Assembly: GCF_003255815.1 (NCBI RefSeq)
Contig: NW_020257756.1
Coordinates: 2,294,289 to 2,358,288, forward strand
DNA from: Theropithecus gelada
Lineage: Eukaryota; Chordata; Mammalia; Primates; Cercopithecidae
Reading direction: 5' to 3'
Length of the DNA: 64,000 nucleotides
Part shown: positions 30,112 through 42,276 of the stretch, piece by piece
Layout of the letters: each line of letters begins with the position of its first letter
Position numbering within the stretch: position 1 is the stretch's first letter
The notes under the pieces: model-generated
What the model saw: the letters and a program-made list of their open reading frames with translations, nothing else
Database searches by the model: none
Told to the model about the DNA's origin: nothing
Translations under genes and position numbers: made by a program

Positions 30112-30196
30112 TAGGTTAGTGCAAAAGTTATTTTTTTATTTTGCCATTTTAATGTTTAATGGCAAAAACCGCAGTTACTTTTGCACCAACTTAGTA
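30112..30196. mobile_element. MADE1 (Hsmar1-derived MITE), hairpin
   Basis: About 80 bp with long terminal inverted repeats: left TAGGTTAGTGCAAAAGTTA, right TTACTTTTGCACCAACTTAG, with TA at the borders as for mariner insertion. The right arm GGCAAAAACCGCAGTTACTT is close to the MADE1 consensus; the left arm is diverged. Several human mir-548 precursors are MADE1 copies of this shape. Confidence 0.92.
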
Positions 30197-30304
30197 GGTA
30201 GCAATACTTGATTTTGTGAAACTGGTGTGGCTGATAAATGTTACGTCAAGGTTCTTTTCCATATATATTTTTAAAATATTTTGAACAGTTTAAAAACTAT
30301 TTGT

Positions 30305-30612
30305 GGTCTGGATGTGGTGGCTCATGCCTGTAATCCCAAGCACATTAGGAGGCTGAGGCAGGAGGATTGCTTGAGACTAGGAGTTTGAGACTAGCCTGGG
30401 CAGCAAAGTGAGATCCCATCTCTATAAAAAAAATTTTAAATGAGCTGGGTATGGTGACTTGCACCTGTAATCCCAGCTACTCTGGAGGCTGGGGCAGGAG
30501 GATTGCTTAAGCCCAGGAGTTTGAGGCTGCAGTGAGCTGTGATCATGCCATTGAACTCCAGCCTGGGCAACAGAGTGAGATCTTGTCTCTTTTTAGATAG
30601 ATAGATAGAAAG
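30305..30612 (+). repeat. Alu with GATA tail
   Basis: GGTCTGGATGTGGTGGCTCA to about 30590, then a short (GATA)n tract to 30612 in place of a pure A tail. Confidence 0.92.
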
Positions 30613-31444
30613 AAAAAATTAAAAATTGATCACCAAATGTGTCTTTGCTTTGTCCACTGTTCTTTAACATTTAAAAATATTAAGAGAGTCACTTGAATGG
30701 TTAAAAGATATTTTTAATATATAAAAAATATATGTGTATTCAAAATTCCAGAAACATTTTATTTAACCCAGTGTATCTAAAATACATGGACATGTCAGTA
30801 TAAAATAAGGTATTTCATATTTTTCCCCATACCAAGCACATATTTTTCATTTACAGTGCACTTCTCAATTTGAACTTGCCACAGTTCAAGTGTTCAATGT
30901 CCACTTGTGGCTGGTGGCTATCATATTGGACTTTGCCTCTCTAGAATGTAAAGTCTCAAAGCAGACACCATTTCTGTTTTTACCGTAGTATCTGTCACTT
31001 ATTACCCTGACGACAGTACTGTACATGGTAAACACTAACATTTGAATTTTAATCGAGAAGTGTTAAAATCTTTTTTGTGAATTTGGAAGAGTTTGAACTC
31101 TAGCCATTTAAAAAACAAAAACATTAGGTAAAATGCTTCAGAAGATGCCCATCCTCATTCATTGTGAAATAAACCAGAAGAGTTTCATTTTTTAAAAATT
31201 GTAATGAGTGGAGCTTGTATTTTTTAATGTAAGCTCAGTACTGAAAAGTTACAGTGAATCTACTGTGCAGGAACTATAGATGGAAATGTAAGGTTGGTAT
31301 GTTTTATGTACCCTCTTAGTTCACTTTTTGGAATCATTGATGATTCATGCACACAACATTAATCTCAAATCTCTAATAAACATGGGAACAACCTAAATGT
31401 CCAGAGATAGGGAAATGGTTAGAAAATGATACATTTTTCTAGGT
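30613..31444. other. Unassigned intergenic sequence
   Basis: AT-rich, no supported feature. Confidence 0.4.
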
Positions 31445-31676
31445 CAGTGGTTCTCACCTGGAGGCAGTTTTGGCCCCCAGGGGACATAAGACAATGTTTG
31501 GAGACATGATTGTCACAAACACAACTATAGAGGTGGGAGGAAGGAACAGAGTGAGTACTACTGGCATATAGTGGGTAGAAGCCAGGAATGCTGCTAAACA
31601 TCTTATTCATTGGACAGTCCCCCACAACTAAGAATTACCTAATCCAGAATGTCAATGCCACTGTTGAGAAACTGGG
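31445..31676 (+). mobile_element. MER5A-like hAT-Charlie MITE
   Basis: Starts CAGTGGTTCTCACCTGG, contains CCCCCAGGGGACATAAGACA, TACTGGCATATAGTGGGTAG and AATGCTGCTAAACATC, and ends GTTGAGAAACTGGG. This is the order of MER5A. Non-coding. Confidence 0.88.
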
Positions 31677-31841
31677 ATATGGGTAAATAATAATTGCAAG
31701 ATGTGATTTGATACAGATAAGCACAGGAGGCGATAGCCACACAGGGAAGTCAAGCTGCTCTTGAGGCATAAGAAATGTTTCCCAGAGAAAATCACATCTG
31801 TACTGAAATCTAAAGGAAAAGTAAGGGCTAGGCAAGAAGGG

Positions 31842-32462
31842 TGAGGAAGAACTTTATGTATGTATGTATTTATTTATGCTTTAGATTCAGGGATACATGT
31901 GCAGAACGTGAAGTTTTGTTACATAGGTATACATGTGCCATGGTGGTTTGCTGCACCCATCAACCCGTCATCTACATTAGGAATTTCTCCTAATGCTATC
32001 CCTCCCATACCCCGCCACCCCATGACAGGATCCTGTGTGTGAGGTTCCCCTCCATGTGTCCATGTGTTCAACCATTGTGGAAGAAAGTGTGGCGATTCCT
32101 CAAGGATCTAGAACCTGAAATACCATTTGACCCAGCAATCCCGTTACTGGGTATATACCCAAAATATTATAAATCATTTTATAAAGACACATGCACATGT
32201 ATGCTTATTGCAGCACTATTCGCGATAGCAAAGACTTGGAACCAACTCAAATGCCCATCAATGATAGACTGGATAAAGAAAATGTGGCACATATACACCA
32301 TAGAATACTATATAGCCATAAAAAAGGATGAATTCATGTCCTTTGTGGGAACATTGATGAAGCTGGAAACCATCATTCTCAGCAAACTAAACACAGGAAC
32401 AGAAAATCAAAGATCTCGTGTTCTTACTCATAAGTGGAAATTGAACAATGAGGAAGAATTTT
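31842..32462 (-). mobile_element. 5'-truncated, internally inverted (twin-primed) L1 with target duplication
   Basis: 31856-32066 is complemented L1 3'UTR, with a degraded tail at its left end. 32067-32454 is the end of L1 ORF2 in the opposite orientation (it reads IPFDPAIPLLGIYPK and MWHIYTIEYYIAIKKDEF on the plus strand). In an intact L1 the two pieces are contiguous. The outer flanks TGAGGAAGAACTTT (31842-31855) and TGAGGAAGAATTTT (32449-32462) are a 14-bp target duplication with one mismatch. The structure is that left by twin priming. Confidence 0.9.
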
Positions 32463-32539
32463 CTAAGCAGAAGATTTAACTGCAAATGCCCAGATGAGAA
32501 AGATTAACATGACTTCTGGGAACCAGAATTAATTTGGAA

Positions 32540-32710
32540 TGTCTTTATCCTGCTTCCACAGCCACCAGCCTAGATCAATCTAAGTAAGCTGTCTCTTAAC
32601 CTAGATTATGGCCACAGCTACCTAGTTTGTCTCCCTGCCTCCATTCTTGCTCCTCTAAGCTGTTTTCCAAAATGTAACCAGAATGGTTTTCCTAATGCAT
32701 TAATCTAGTA
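32540..32710 (+). repeat. L2 fragment
   Basis: AACCTAGATTATGGCCACAG, TTTGTCTCCCTGCCTCCATT and CAGAATGGTTTTCC follow the L2 ORF order. Confidence 0.6.
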
Positions 32711-33575
32711 AACATGCCTGTTGTGCTGACAACTTTACCATGGCATTGCTGGTGATAAGCAAACTGAGCAGGTGTCTTATCTCTTCCTGCTTTTGACTTC
32801 AGGGTAATGGAAGTGGCTGTTGGTGAGAGAAGTTTGTACTATGAGAAAATAGGATGGATCTTCTGATGAAAGTAGGCTCCAGAGCCAATGAATCAGGTGA
32901 CTGTTCTGAGGCTGAAGATATTCCTTATAGAACTGGGGTGCATTCCGAGAACAGGAAGTCTGGGCCTTTGTGAACGACATATGAAACATCAGGAGACATA
33001 GGAGAGCCTCAGGATTTTGATAACGACTGCAGATCTCCAGAATTGAAATTTTCTTCCAGTAGGGAAAAAGTACATAAGTTGCAAAATGCCTATGTTTAGT
33101 CTGTTAATAAGAGAGAAAAACCCGTCAACAGATACAGCAACAGCAGATACGGTGGGATCAGGAGACCTTCATTCTATCACCCATTCCCTCTCATTTCATG
33201 ATCATTTTAGAGTCTGACTCGTTAATCTTACCAAAACTACTACTTTCATATTCTAGGTGATTTCAATAAATACATAAATGATATTTTAAACACCTTAAAC
33301 TCTTCCTGACCCTACCTCAACACTCATAGTCACAGTCTAACCTTGTCATTACAACTGCTTCAACCTCTTTATAATTTTGGACTTGTACATCTCACTGATC
33401 ACCACCTCCTCCACCTTCCTTTCCAGTTCACTTCCTCTAGTATCCTGACTTTAACAGTTTTCCTATTCCATGGGGATTCCAGTCTACTCATCTACCACTT
33501 TTCACTGCCCCTTGTCCACTTGATGTCCTCCGCTCTTCCCTTTCTTGCCAAATTACATGCTATTTGATCATTATA
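32711..33575. other. Unassigned intergenic sequence
   Basis: No gene or clear repeat. Confidence 0.4.
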
Positions 33576-33915
33576 ATTATTTACTTGTGCCTGGGCGTGG
33601 CGGCTCACACCTGTAATCCCAGCACTTTGAGAGGCCAAAGTGGGCGGAACACCTTAGCTCAGGAGTTTGAGACCAGCCTGGGCAACATGGTGAAACTCCA
33701 TCTCTACAAAAAAATACAAAACAATTAGCTGGGCATGGTGGCATAGACCTGTAGCCTCAGCTACTCAGGGGGCTGAGGTGGGAGAATCGCTTGAGCCCGG
33801 GAGGTTGAGGCTGCAGTGAGCCAAGATCTGAGATTACACCACTGCACTCCAGCCTCCTGGGTGACACAGCAAGATCCTGTCTCAAACAACAACAACAACA
33901 AAAAAAATTATTTAC
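33576..33915 (+). repeat. Alu with 9-bp target duplication and CAA-rich tail
   Basis: Alu from about 33589, tail with (AAC)n ending 33906; ATTATTTAC before (33576-33584) and after (33907-33915). Confidence 0.94.
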
Positions 33916-35001
33916 ATGCATATGCCCTCAACGTTGCCCTCTCTCACTTCGTCATACTACTTTGGCAAAACCACAGCCTTGGTTAAATCCAACTCTAGAT
34001 CTATTCTTTATCTGCACTAGTATAGCTGAAGATGGCTGAAGGAAAAACAAAACTGCTTACTGGTTTACTTTAAATTCATGGCCATGAACCTTATAAACAT
34101 AAAAAACAAAAAAAACCCACACACAATATATAATTTTAAAAAAAGAAGACTTTTATTTTCTGTAAAGGATTAGAGTTGCCATCCTACAGGCTGGGAAGCA
34201 TGCCTCAGGCCAAGATCCGAGACAAGCTCTTCAAAGAAGGTGGGGTTTGGGTAAGAGCTTTTTGCCAAACAGTTGGCTAAACATATGTATTCAAATTACT
34301 GGAGGAGCTATGAATGTTCATGAAGGTCGTCCTGAGACATTTTTTATTGAACATACATGTAATATGTGGTCCATGTTCACGTTGGGGTGGCGGCTTAAGG
34401 TCTTTTCAGGACATGAAGGCATGCAAGTGCACAGCCTCTCTAAACCATCCAGAACCAGCCCATGGTCCAGTTGGTCGTCTTTTTACATGGAGAAAATTTC
34501 TGAAATTGTCTCCTGTTTGATAAAAGCAGTGGTTATGGCTGGTGGAACGGGTTCAGTCAGCGTCTGGCAATGGATGAGCTGCAACTGTTTTAATATTGCT
34601 TATCAAGGCCAGTGCTTGTTTAGCTGCTAGAGAAAAAAACCTTGTGGTCATTAGAACATAGTTTATTCTTGTAAATATGGAGTGCATGACTTAACCCTTG
34701 TGACGTGGCCTTAGGTCCTCTTTATAATTTGGTATCTTTTTGCCATAAAGAGTCTGTTCTGTCAGTCTCATGATCTCTATTTTACTAATGCTGGTCAATT
34801 GTGTCTAAACTGCAAAAGGGAGAGGGTATAACGAGGTATGTCCAACTTCCTGTCCCATCTTAGCTGGGAACTGTTTTAAGGCTTTTCTGGGGTCCCCTTG
34901 GCCAAGGTAAGTATCCATTCAGTTGATGGAGGGCTTAGGATTTTTTTTGTAGTTTGCAACCTCAAGTGGCTCTTAATGTTGCCAGCAGTTATGCTGTATA
35001 T
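33916..35001. other. Unassigned; possible degenerate retroviral-type repeat
   Basis: The text around 34880-34960 (CTTTTCTGGGGTCCCCTTGG, then GATGGAGGGCTTAGG) looks like part of an LTR element, but no ends were found. The plus-strand open frame 34247-34630 has no recognised relative. Confidence 0.3.
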
Positions 35002-35385
35002 CTCCCTGTATTAATCTGTTTTCACACTGCTATAAAGAACTTCCCTGAGACTGGGTACTTTATAAAGGAAAGAGGTTTAATTCACAGTTCTGCATGGCTG
35101 GGGAGGCCTCAGGAAACTTATGGTCATGGTGGAAGGGGAAGCAGGTACCTTCTGCAGAAGGTGGCAGGAGAGAGAGCATGAAGGAAGAACGGTCAAACAC
35201 TTACAAAACCTTCAGATCTCATGAGAACTCACCATGATGAGAACCGGATGGGGGAAACTGCCCCATGATCCAATCACTTTCCTCCCTTGATACATGAGGA
35301 TTATAGGTCCCTCCCTTGGCACGTGGGGATTACAATTCGAGATGAGATTTGGGTGGGGACACAAGAGTCAAACCATACCACTCCC
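35002..35385 (-). mobile_element. Solo MaLR LTR (MST/THE1-type) with 5-bp target duplication
   Basis: Runs from TGTATTAATCTGTTTTCACA (35007) to CAAACCATACCA (35380), the complement of an MST/THE1 LTR. CTCCC flanks it exactly on both sides (35002-35006, 35381-35385). No internal part remains. Confidence 0.9.
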
Positions 35386-35639
35386 TGATCTATTGAGTCT
35401 CCCATTTTCCTATGATAGTTTACACCTTCCCCTTTCTCTTCAAACCAAGCAGCACCTCTTCCTCTATCCTCATATTCAGCTGACACCATTGTTTCTTCTT
35501 TCAACAATTAGAATTTTCACATATTCCTAGCATTAGATCTATTAAAACCAATGTTCCTGAGTCTGCACCCATAGATTATATCTTCCCTATGTTACTACAG
35601 CTCCCATCTAAAGCCGTTTTCTTCATTTTGCCCTAGACT

Positions 35640-37145
35640 CAAGCGCTCTGTTTATTCAAAAACATTGTCCATCAATTCTTCCCTCTTTCTCTTACCTTGC
35701 AGTTTTTTCCACTCTGCTGAATTTTTCCCAGCAAAATTCTTTGAAAGAGTTATCCATATTCTTTGTCCCCAGTTCCTCTCTTGTCAAGGTCACCTATGAC
35801 ATGTGTGCTGTTGATTCCAATATCCAATTGCTAATTCTCTTATTTGACCTGTGAGCAGAGTTTGACATAATTTGATGAGGCACTTTTTTCATTGAAATAC
35901 TTTCTTGATTTGACCCCCCATTTCATCACACTCTTTGTTTTCCTCTTTCCTCATTCAATACTTCTTTTCGTCTCTATTCTGATATTCCATTTTCTTCTAC
36001 TCTCTTAATGCTGAAATATACCACAGCCTCTCTGTGATCTCATCCAGTCTATGCCTTTAAAAACATGGACCATCTATCATATTTTTAATATCATCAGTCA
36101 AGAGTGTCTTCCAAATTCCACACTCTTCTGTCTTCCTTGTTCCTGACATCTCTCCTAGGATAGCTAACATCCATCCCAAATTTAACATGTCCAAAACAGA
36201 ATCCTCAATTTTTCTCTTAAACTTACTCTATCTGGAATTTTCTTTATTTAGATGATTGTAAATTAATTCTTCCAGCTGCTACAGCTAATTTTTTTTTTTT
36301 TTTTGAGAATGAGTCTGTCTCTATCACCCAGGCTGGAGTGCAGTGGCGTGATCTGGGCTCACTGCAACCTTCACCTCCTGTGTTGAAGCGCTTCTTCTGC
36401 CTCAGCCTCCCGAGTAGGTGAGACTATAGGAATGCGACACCATGCCAGGCTAATTTTTTTGTATTTTTTGTAGAGATGGGGTTTTACCATGTTGATCAGG
36501 CTGGTCTCAAACTCCTGACCTCAAATGATCAGCCCACCTTGGCCTCCCAACGTGCTGGGATTGCAAGCATGACCCATGCACCCAGCCAGGTATGGCTAAA
36601 ATCTTTGTAATCATTTTTTACTTTTCCCTTGATCATATACATTCCACATTCAAGCCATTAAAAATCCTATATCAATCTTCAAATTGTTAATAAATCCAGA
36701 ATCCAATCACTCATCACTACCTCTGTTTCTACTATGCTTGTCTAAGCAAGTGTGATCTCTTGCTTAAATTACTGCAACAGACTATTAACATATCAGCTAG
36801 AATAATCCTTTTAAAAGATAAGTCATATGTCACACCTCTGTTCAATTCTCAGTGATCCACCATTCACTCATGGTAAAATCCAAAGTCCTTAAATGGCTAC
36901 AAGACTCGCAGGATCTGCTGGAAGTCCATCCCCTCCCCGTTCTCTCTCATATTCCATTTAATATTCTTCCCCTGCACATTCTATTTCAGTCACATTGAAA
37001 TGCCTGACACACTATTGACTAGGGAATGTTGCCCTGTTGTTTTCTCTCTGCAACTCTATTCTCCCAAATATCCCCTGGCCAATTCTCTCATCTTCTTCAA
37101 GTCTTTAGTGAAATGTCATTTCCTAATGATTCCTGCTAGGTAAAG
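35640..37145 (+). repeat. L2 element interrupted by an Alu
   Basis: CTTGTCAAGGTCACCTATGAC, GTGATCTCATCCAGTC, TTAACATGTCCAAAACAGA, AATTACTGCAACAG, CAAAGTCCTTAAATGGCTAC and CTTCAAGTCTTTAGTGAAATG follow L2 order on the plus strand; all reading frames are broken. Confidence 0.82.
36291..36590 (-). repeat. Alu inside L2
   Basis: T run, GAGAATGAGTCTGTCTCTATC, both monomers, ending GCACCCAGCC. Confidence 0.94.
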
Positions 37146-37149
37146 GCAT

Positions 37150-37640
37150 AGCCACAAAATTTTTGACATTTCTCCTATCAAGGTAAAAATCCATATCCCA
37201 TCCCCTTGAATAATGGATGGTGTATGACTGCTTGGACCAACAGAGTTTGGCAGACTTAGCTTTGAGACTAGCAGTTTCCACCTGGGACTCTTAGAATCCT
37301 CAGTTTCCTTGTAAGAAGTCTGATACCTTGCTTAGAAACCACCTGGAGACATCCTGACACTCCATGGAAGAAGGAGAGGGTCCCAGTTGAACCTAGGCTT
37401 CTGGTCCTCCCTGTCAAGTCCAGGCATGTGAGTAAAGTCAACTTGAACCCTCTTGGACCAGTGAAGTCATGTTGGATTTTGCAGCCCAGCCTAGCTACCA
37501 GTTGACACCAGGCAGAACAGAAGAATTGCACAGTTAAGCCCTAGCCAAATTCCTGACCCACAAAATCATGTGATATAATAAAATGGTTGTTGCTTTGAGC
37601 CATTAAAGTCTTGGGGTAGTTCATTACACAACAATCACGA
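37150..37640 (+). repeat. MLT1-like MaLR LTR
   Basis: The end reads ATAAAATGGTTGTTGCTTTG, then AGCCATTAAAGTCTTGGGGT, as in MLT1 LTR 3' ends. The upstream body with GACTGCTTGGACCAACAG is in keeping. Exact ends not fixed. Confidence 0.7.
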
Positions 37641-38502
37641 AAACATTTATCCTGACTACTAATGTACAGTTGCAATTTGAGACTATATGTCTCACTTCTC
37701 ACCTTGCTTTTTTTTCCTTCATAGTACTTATCAGCTTCTAACATATAACATATTTATTTACCATGTTTATTGTCTTTCTGTTAGTCAACATCTTTTCCCC
37801 CGATTCACCATAGTATAAACAATAATTTATTTTTTTTCTGTTTTATTACTGATACATACCTGGCACGTAGAAATGTTCAATGTGATGGATGAGAAGTAAC
37901 ATATACTTTATCAGAACATATTAAAGATCTCAACAGAGCTGTCCAATAATGAGCAAGATATTTTTTAAATGATATGGTAACTATGTGGTCATACTATAGG
38001 AAAAAAAAAATCCAGCAATTAGCTTCATGTTCTCTGCAAAAGACATACCTGGTGACTTTCATAACAAAATGATGATGTGATTGGTGGAAAAAATTCCAAT
38101 GTCATTAAAGGATATAAGTTTTTTATAGGAAAGAATATGGAAACTTATGGACTCAATTCCACAAAGTCAGGATATGACATAACATGCTACCTAATGGTGG
38201 TGTGGACTTGCCAGTCTCCAAAGATTTCCATAGGGAAACAGAGTTGTGTGTATTACCAACAGCACTAAGTGAAGATTCTGCTACACAAGGGAATCTCACC
38301 TTACCATTCTCACAGGATTTTCATCTCCTTTTTACAACCCCTGCCTATTGCCTTGTAACCTGACTATTCTAGAGACCTGAGCTCTATAACTGCACATAAA
38401 TCAGAGGCAAAATGATCCCAACATTTTCTGAATGCTTACCATGAGAGTGGTGAGGCTAATGGCAATTTCCCAGGTCTAGCATCCCTCAAAAAGAGTCTGT
38501 CT
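37641..38502. other. Unassigned intergenic sequence
   Basis: Nothing supported. Confidence 0.4.
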
Positions 38503-38813
38503 GGCCAGGCGCGGTGTCTCACACCTGTAATCCCAGCACTTTGGGAGGCCAAGGCGGGCAGATCACGAGATCAGGAGATCGAAACCATCCTGGCTAACAT
38601 GGTGAAACCCGTCTCTACTAAAAATACAAAAAAATAGCCAGGCATGGTGGCGGGCGCCTGCAGTCCCCGCTACCCGGGAGGCTGAGGCAGGAGAATGGCG
38701 TGAACCCGGGAAGCAGAGCTGGCAGTGAGCTGAGACCATGCCACTACACTCCAGCCTGGGCGACAGAGCGAGACTCCATCTCAAAAAAACAAAAAAAACA
38801 ACAAAAAAAACAA
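38503..38813 (+). repeat. AluY-like element
   Basis: GGCCAGGCGCGGTGTCTCA; carries younger-family features GATCACGAGATCAGGAGATC and GGAGAATGGCGTGAACCCGG. Tail of A runs with C interruptions. Confidence 0.92.
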
Positions 38814-39290
38814 CCTTCAGAATCCTCTGAGATCAATTCTGCAATACTCAAGCAAGTGACAACTGAAGTTTGAAAATAAGCAAGTGGGGAAAGACACAGC
38901 AGAAAAATAAAAACGGAAGAAGCCAAATGTAGTATTATCAGAAAAAATCAAAACTCAAAGTTTAAAATGTGGCAAAGGGCTAGTTTATAATGGTTTTGTA
39001 TACACACATAAAAATCTCCCCCGAAATATAAGAAATTGATAAAGTCACCATCATAGTGTCACTTTAATAAACTTCTTTCATAATTTGCATATCAAGAAGA
39101 CAAAACAGATGTATACAGAAGATTTAAATAATGCAATCAACAAATATATATATATCCATATTTATAGAACTTAATAATTTACAAAGAAAACCTTCATAAA
39201 CTTATACATTTGGTAGGATTAGCCAGGATAAGGTTGACTACAGTGACAGAAACCCAAAATAATGGTGGCGTAAAGAAGATAGAAACTCCC
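38814..39290. other. Unassigned sequence
   Basis: AT-rich, with a small TA tract near 39147-39156. Confidence 0.4.
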
Positions 39291-40080
39291 AAAAGAGGGA
39301 AGGGGAGGCACATACCTAGAAACACTTAAAAAAGAAAGTCAGTCAAGAAATATTCTACCTTCGACTTTTGAAGCCAAGAGTTTGAAGAAAAGCAACTAGG
39401 GGTTTTTTATTTATTGAGATTGTGGGTGGGACTCTCGTGGCTGTATGCTGTAGCTATGCCATTTATAGCACCAATCCTCTGAGAAGTCTGTTTGCCTTTT
39501 GTACCTGCAACTACAAAGCAGATCAAAAATGTGAAAATGTTGCTATGCAGAGGAGGATCCCTGGTAGACACTGGTAATGGCGATGGACACATTAATAACA
39601 CAGTAATAGCAGCTGCAAAGCAAAGATTCACAGCAGTTGGTTGTGAATTAAATCAGTGGCTAGTTTGGTATTCCAAGTATCATGCTTGGCAAGAAAGTGT
39701 GCATGACTCTGCCAAATTTTATATTTCAGATTTGTGGGCAGTTACTTTTTCATAGTACTCAAACACTGTTATTTTTGGTGTGCTTCTCAGATGATGCTGC
39801 AGTTGGAGAAGAAACTTGAACTTGAGGATGATGCCAGAGTCATTGCTTGCCAGTTCCCTTTCCCCCACTGGTCCGTAGACCATGTCACCGGGGAGGGGAT
39901 AGACACAGTGTGGGCATATGACCTGTGCACTTTTAGAGCAGGTGAAGCCCTGAACATCGATGCATTTCCAGCCAGTCATTCAAATATAAGCTTTAGTAAG
40001 AGTGCTCTTCTGAAATGTTCATGGTCTTCCCTGATTTCATGGAAACTTAACAGCTGTGCACCAGAGCATACTTGTCTTTG
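39291..40080 (+). pseudogene. ATPSCKMT: Processed pseudogene of ATPSCKMT (FAM173B)
   Basis: The parent is a mitochondrial protein-lysine methyltransferase acting on the ATP synthase c subunit. Here the whole coding region appears without introns. About 39292-39350 reads like the N-terminus (ETLKKESQSRNILP in pieces), then a damaged membrane segment, then KVCLPFVPATTKQIKN (39483 on). The SAM-binding motif I follows as LVDTGNGDGHI (parent, from memory, LVDIGSGDGRI), then KFYISDLWAVTFS and a TAG. The frame shifts near 39785, after which QMMLQLEKKLELEDDARVIA and GEGIDTVWAYD are readable to about 39950. A 9-nt insertion follows the motif I Gly-Asp-Gly region, and the C-terminal end is shifted again. 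It cannot make the enzyme. No poly(A) tail was found; an LTR lies at or inside its 3' end. Confidence 0.85.
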
Positions 40081-40454
40081 GTGTGTGACATGGTTTGGCT
40101 TTGTGTTCCCACCCAAATCTCACCTTGAATTGTAGCCTCAATAATCCCCATGTGTCAAGGAGGTAATTGGATCATGGGAGAGGTTTCCCCCATGCTGTTC
40201 TCATGATAATAAGTGAGTCTCACGAGATCTGATGGTTTTGTATGTGTCTGGCATTTCCCCTGCTTGCACTCACTCTGCGCTGCCACCCTGTGAAAAAGGT
40301 GCCTACTTCTTCTTTGCCTTCTGCTGTGATTGTAAGTTTCCTGAGGCCTCCCCAGCAATTCGGAACTGTGAGTCAATTAAACCTCTTTCCTTCATAAATT
40401 ACCCAGTCTCGGGTATTTCTTCATGGTTGTGTGAAAACAGATTAATACAGTGGG
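40081..40454 (+). mobile_element. Solo MaLR LTR (MST-type)
   Basis: Starts TGACATGGTTTGGCTTTGTG (40086), contains CTCACGAGATCTGATGG and TAAATTACCCAGTCTCGGG (the poly(A)-side part), and ends TTAATACA (40449). Flanks GTGTG and GTGGG match 4 of 5. Sits directly after the ATPSCKMT copy. Confidence 0.9.
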
Positions 40455-40746
40455 AATGTATTACACACTGTATTAGTGTGAAAAATTACTAGTGTGATTA
40501 GAATGAAATGAAAAATTACTATTACTTTCCTTAACTGTGGGAGAAAACAAACAGAAGTTAAGAAAAACAGGTAGATTTAAAATCTGCTTTTAATTGTATA
40601 TTCTAAGAAATGTACTTACTGCCTTTTTATGCACTTGGATGCATGAAAATATGAGTAAGTGATGGTCATATGGTCATGTTTATGGGTAGGAAAGATGTCA
40701 ACAGCTCTTCATATTATAAGCAATATGGCTTAATGCCACAGATGAG
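40455..40746. other. Unassigned sequence
   Basis: AT-rich; could include the rest of the retrocopy 3'UTR. Confidence 0.35.
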
Positions 40747-41069
40747 GAGAAATGATTTTCTTTTTTTTTTTGAGAGGGGATCTCACTCTGTCACCCAGGC
40801 TGGAATGCAGTGGTATGATCTTGGCTCACAGCAACTTCCGCCTCCCTGGCTCAAGCAATCCTCCCATCTCAGCCTCCTGAGTAGCTGGGACCATAGGTGT
40901 GTGCCACCATACCCGGCTAATGTTTTGTATTTTTGATAGAGATGGGATTTCACCATGTTGCCCAGGCTGGTCTCAAACTCCTAAGCCCAAGTGATCCACC
41001 CACCTAGGCCTCCCAAAGTCCTGGGATTATAGGTATGACCCATCGCGCCTGGCCCCGAGAAATGATTTT
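40747..41069 (-). repeat. Alu with 13-bp target duplication
   Basis: Alu at 40760-41056 in minus orientation; GAGAAATGATTTT exact at 40747-40759 and 41057-41069. Confidence 0.96.
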
Positions 41070-42276
41070 AAAAAGTAGCAAATGTGAATGTGAATATGAG
41101 TCAACAAGCTTCATGTTTCTGAAAAACGAATATTGAATGATAGCTCAAATAATCCATGCTTATCACAAAAGAGAATTGAACTCCCAGTCATATACCTGTA
41201 ACCTAAATACTGAACTATCTTAATGGAGATGTAATAAAGTAAGATGGTCACATCTTTAAACTTATAAAAATATGATCAATTTGATAATTTTCTTTTAAAT
41301 GAGAAAAAAGAAGATAGGAGCTTATTCTCTCACATAAATGTAATCAAAGCTGATTTGGAAGTTCTATTATTATCAGGGACTCAATCTCCTTTTAGCCTGC
41401 TCTTTGTCATTCCTAACAAATGGCTTCCACCAGTAGTATAAGAATGCCATTCTGGTTCCATCTACCATTTCCTTTTTAGCTGTGGAGGAAAAAATGGAAG
41501 GAAAAGGGCCTGCTTTTAGCTTTTAATAAAACTTTTGGGGAGTACCATCAATTATTTCTACTTACATACTTTTGGCCCAAGAACTTAGTCACATGGACAC
41601 ATCTAGCTGCAGAGGAAGTTGGAAAATTTTTACATATTCTGGATGTTCAAGGGTCCAGATAGAATTTGTCATGTTTACTACAGAAGGCAAAGGAGAAGGA
41701 GAAGAAGAAGAAGAATAAAAAGAAGAAGGAGGAGGAGGACAGAAAGAAGAAGAAAGATATTGAAGGGTAACAATCAATGTCCTATCTTGCACATCTAAAC
41801 TAAATGTGTTCTAGAGCTCCCCTTTTGGATAATTTGGCTGCGTATAGAATTCTAATTTGGACAGCAACTGGCCTTTAAATTTGGAAGGCATATGTTCTGT
41901 TTTCTTCTAAATTGTTAATATTATTATTGAGATGTCTGATGGAACTCTGATTCTTGAACTCTTGTATATGGCCTGTCTTTCTGGAAACCATTAAAGTATT
42001 TTCTTCCTGGATGTCTTCATTCTGCTGTGTAATTCTCCCTGGAGTTCTGAAATTTCATGATGATGAACATGGGGATGAGCCTTTTCTCCTTCATTGTGCT
42101 GGGTACTTTAAAAACTCTTTTGATTTGGACATTTGACATTTGATCCTTTATTTCTGGGAAATTGTCTTGAATCCTTTCACCTTTTATCTCTCTTTCTGGA
42201 ACATGTATTTTTCAGACATTTCATAGCCTGGACTAGTTCTCTAATATACCTATCATTTCTCTCCTACCTCCAAACT
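41070..42276. other. Unassigned sequence with a purine-rich (GAA)n tract
   Basis: 41690-41757 is an AGAAGA/GGAGGA purine tract on the plus strand. The rest (for example 41815-42240) may be old LINE sequence but is not clear. Confidence 0.45.

Noticed and set aside
34247..34630. 127-codon open frame
   Set aside because: No homology recognised; lies in probably repeat-derived DNA; the overlapping frame 34314-34520 is equally open.
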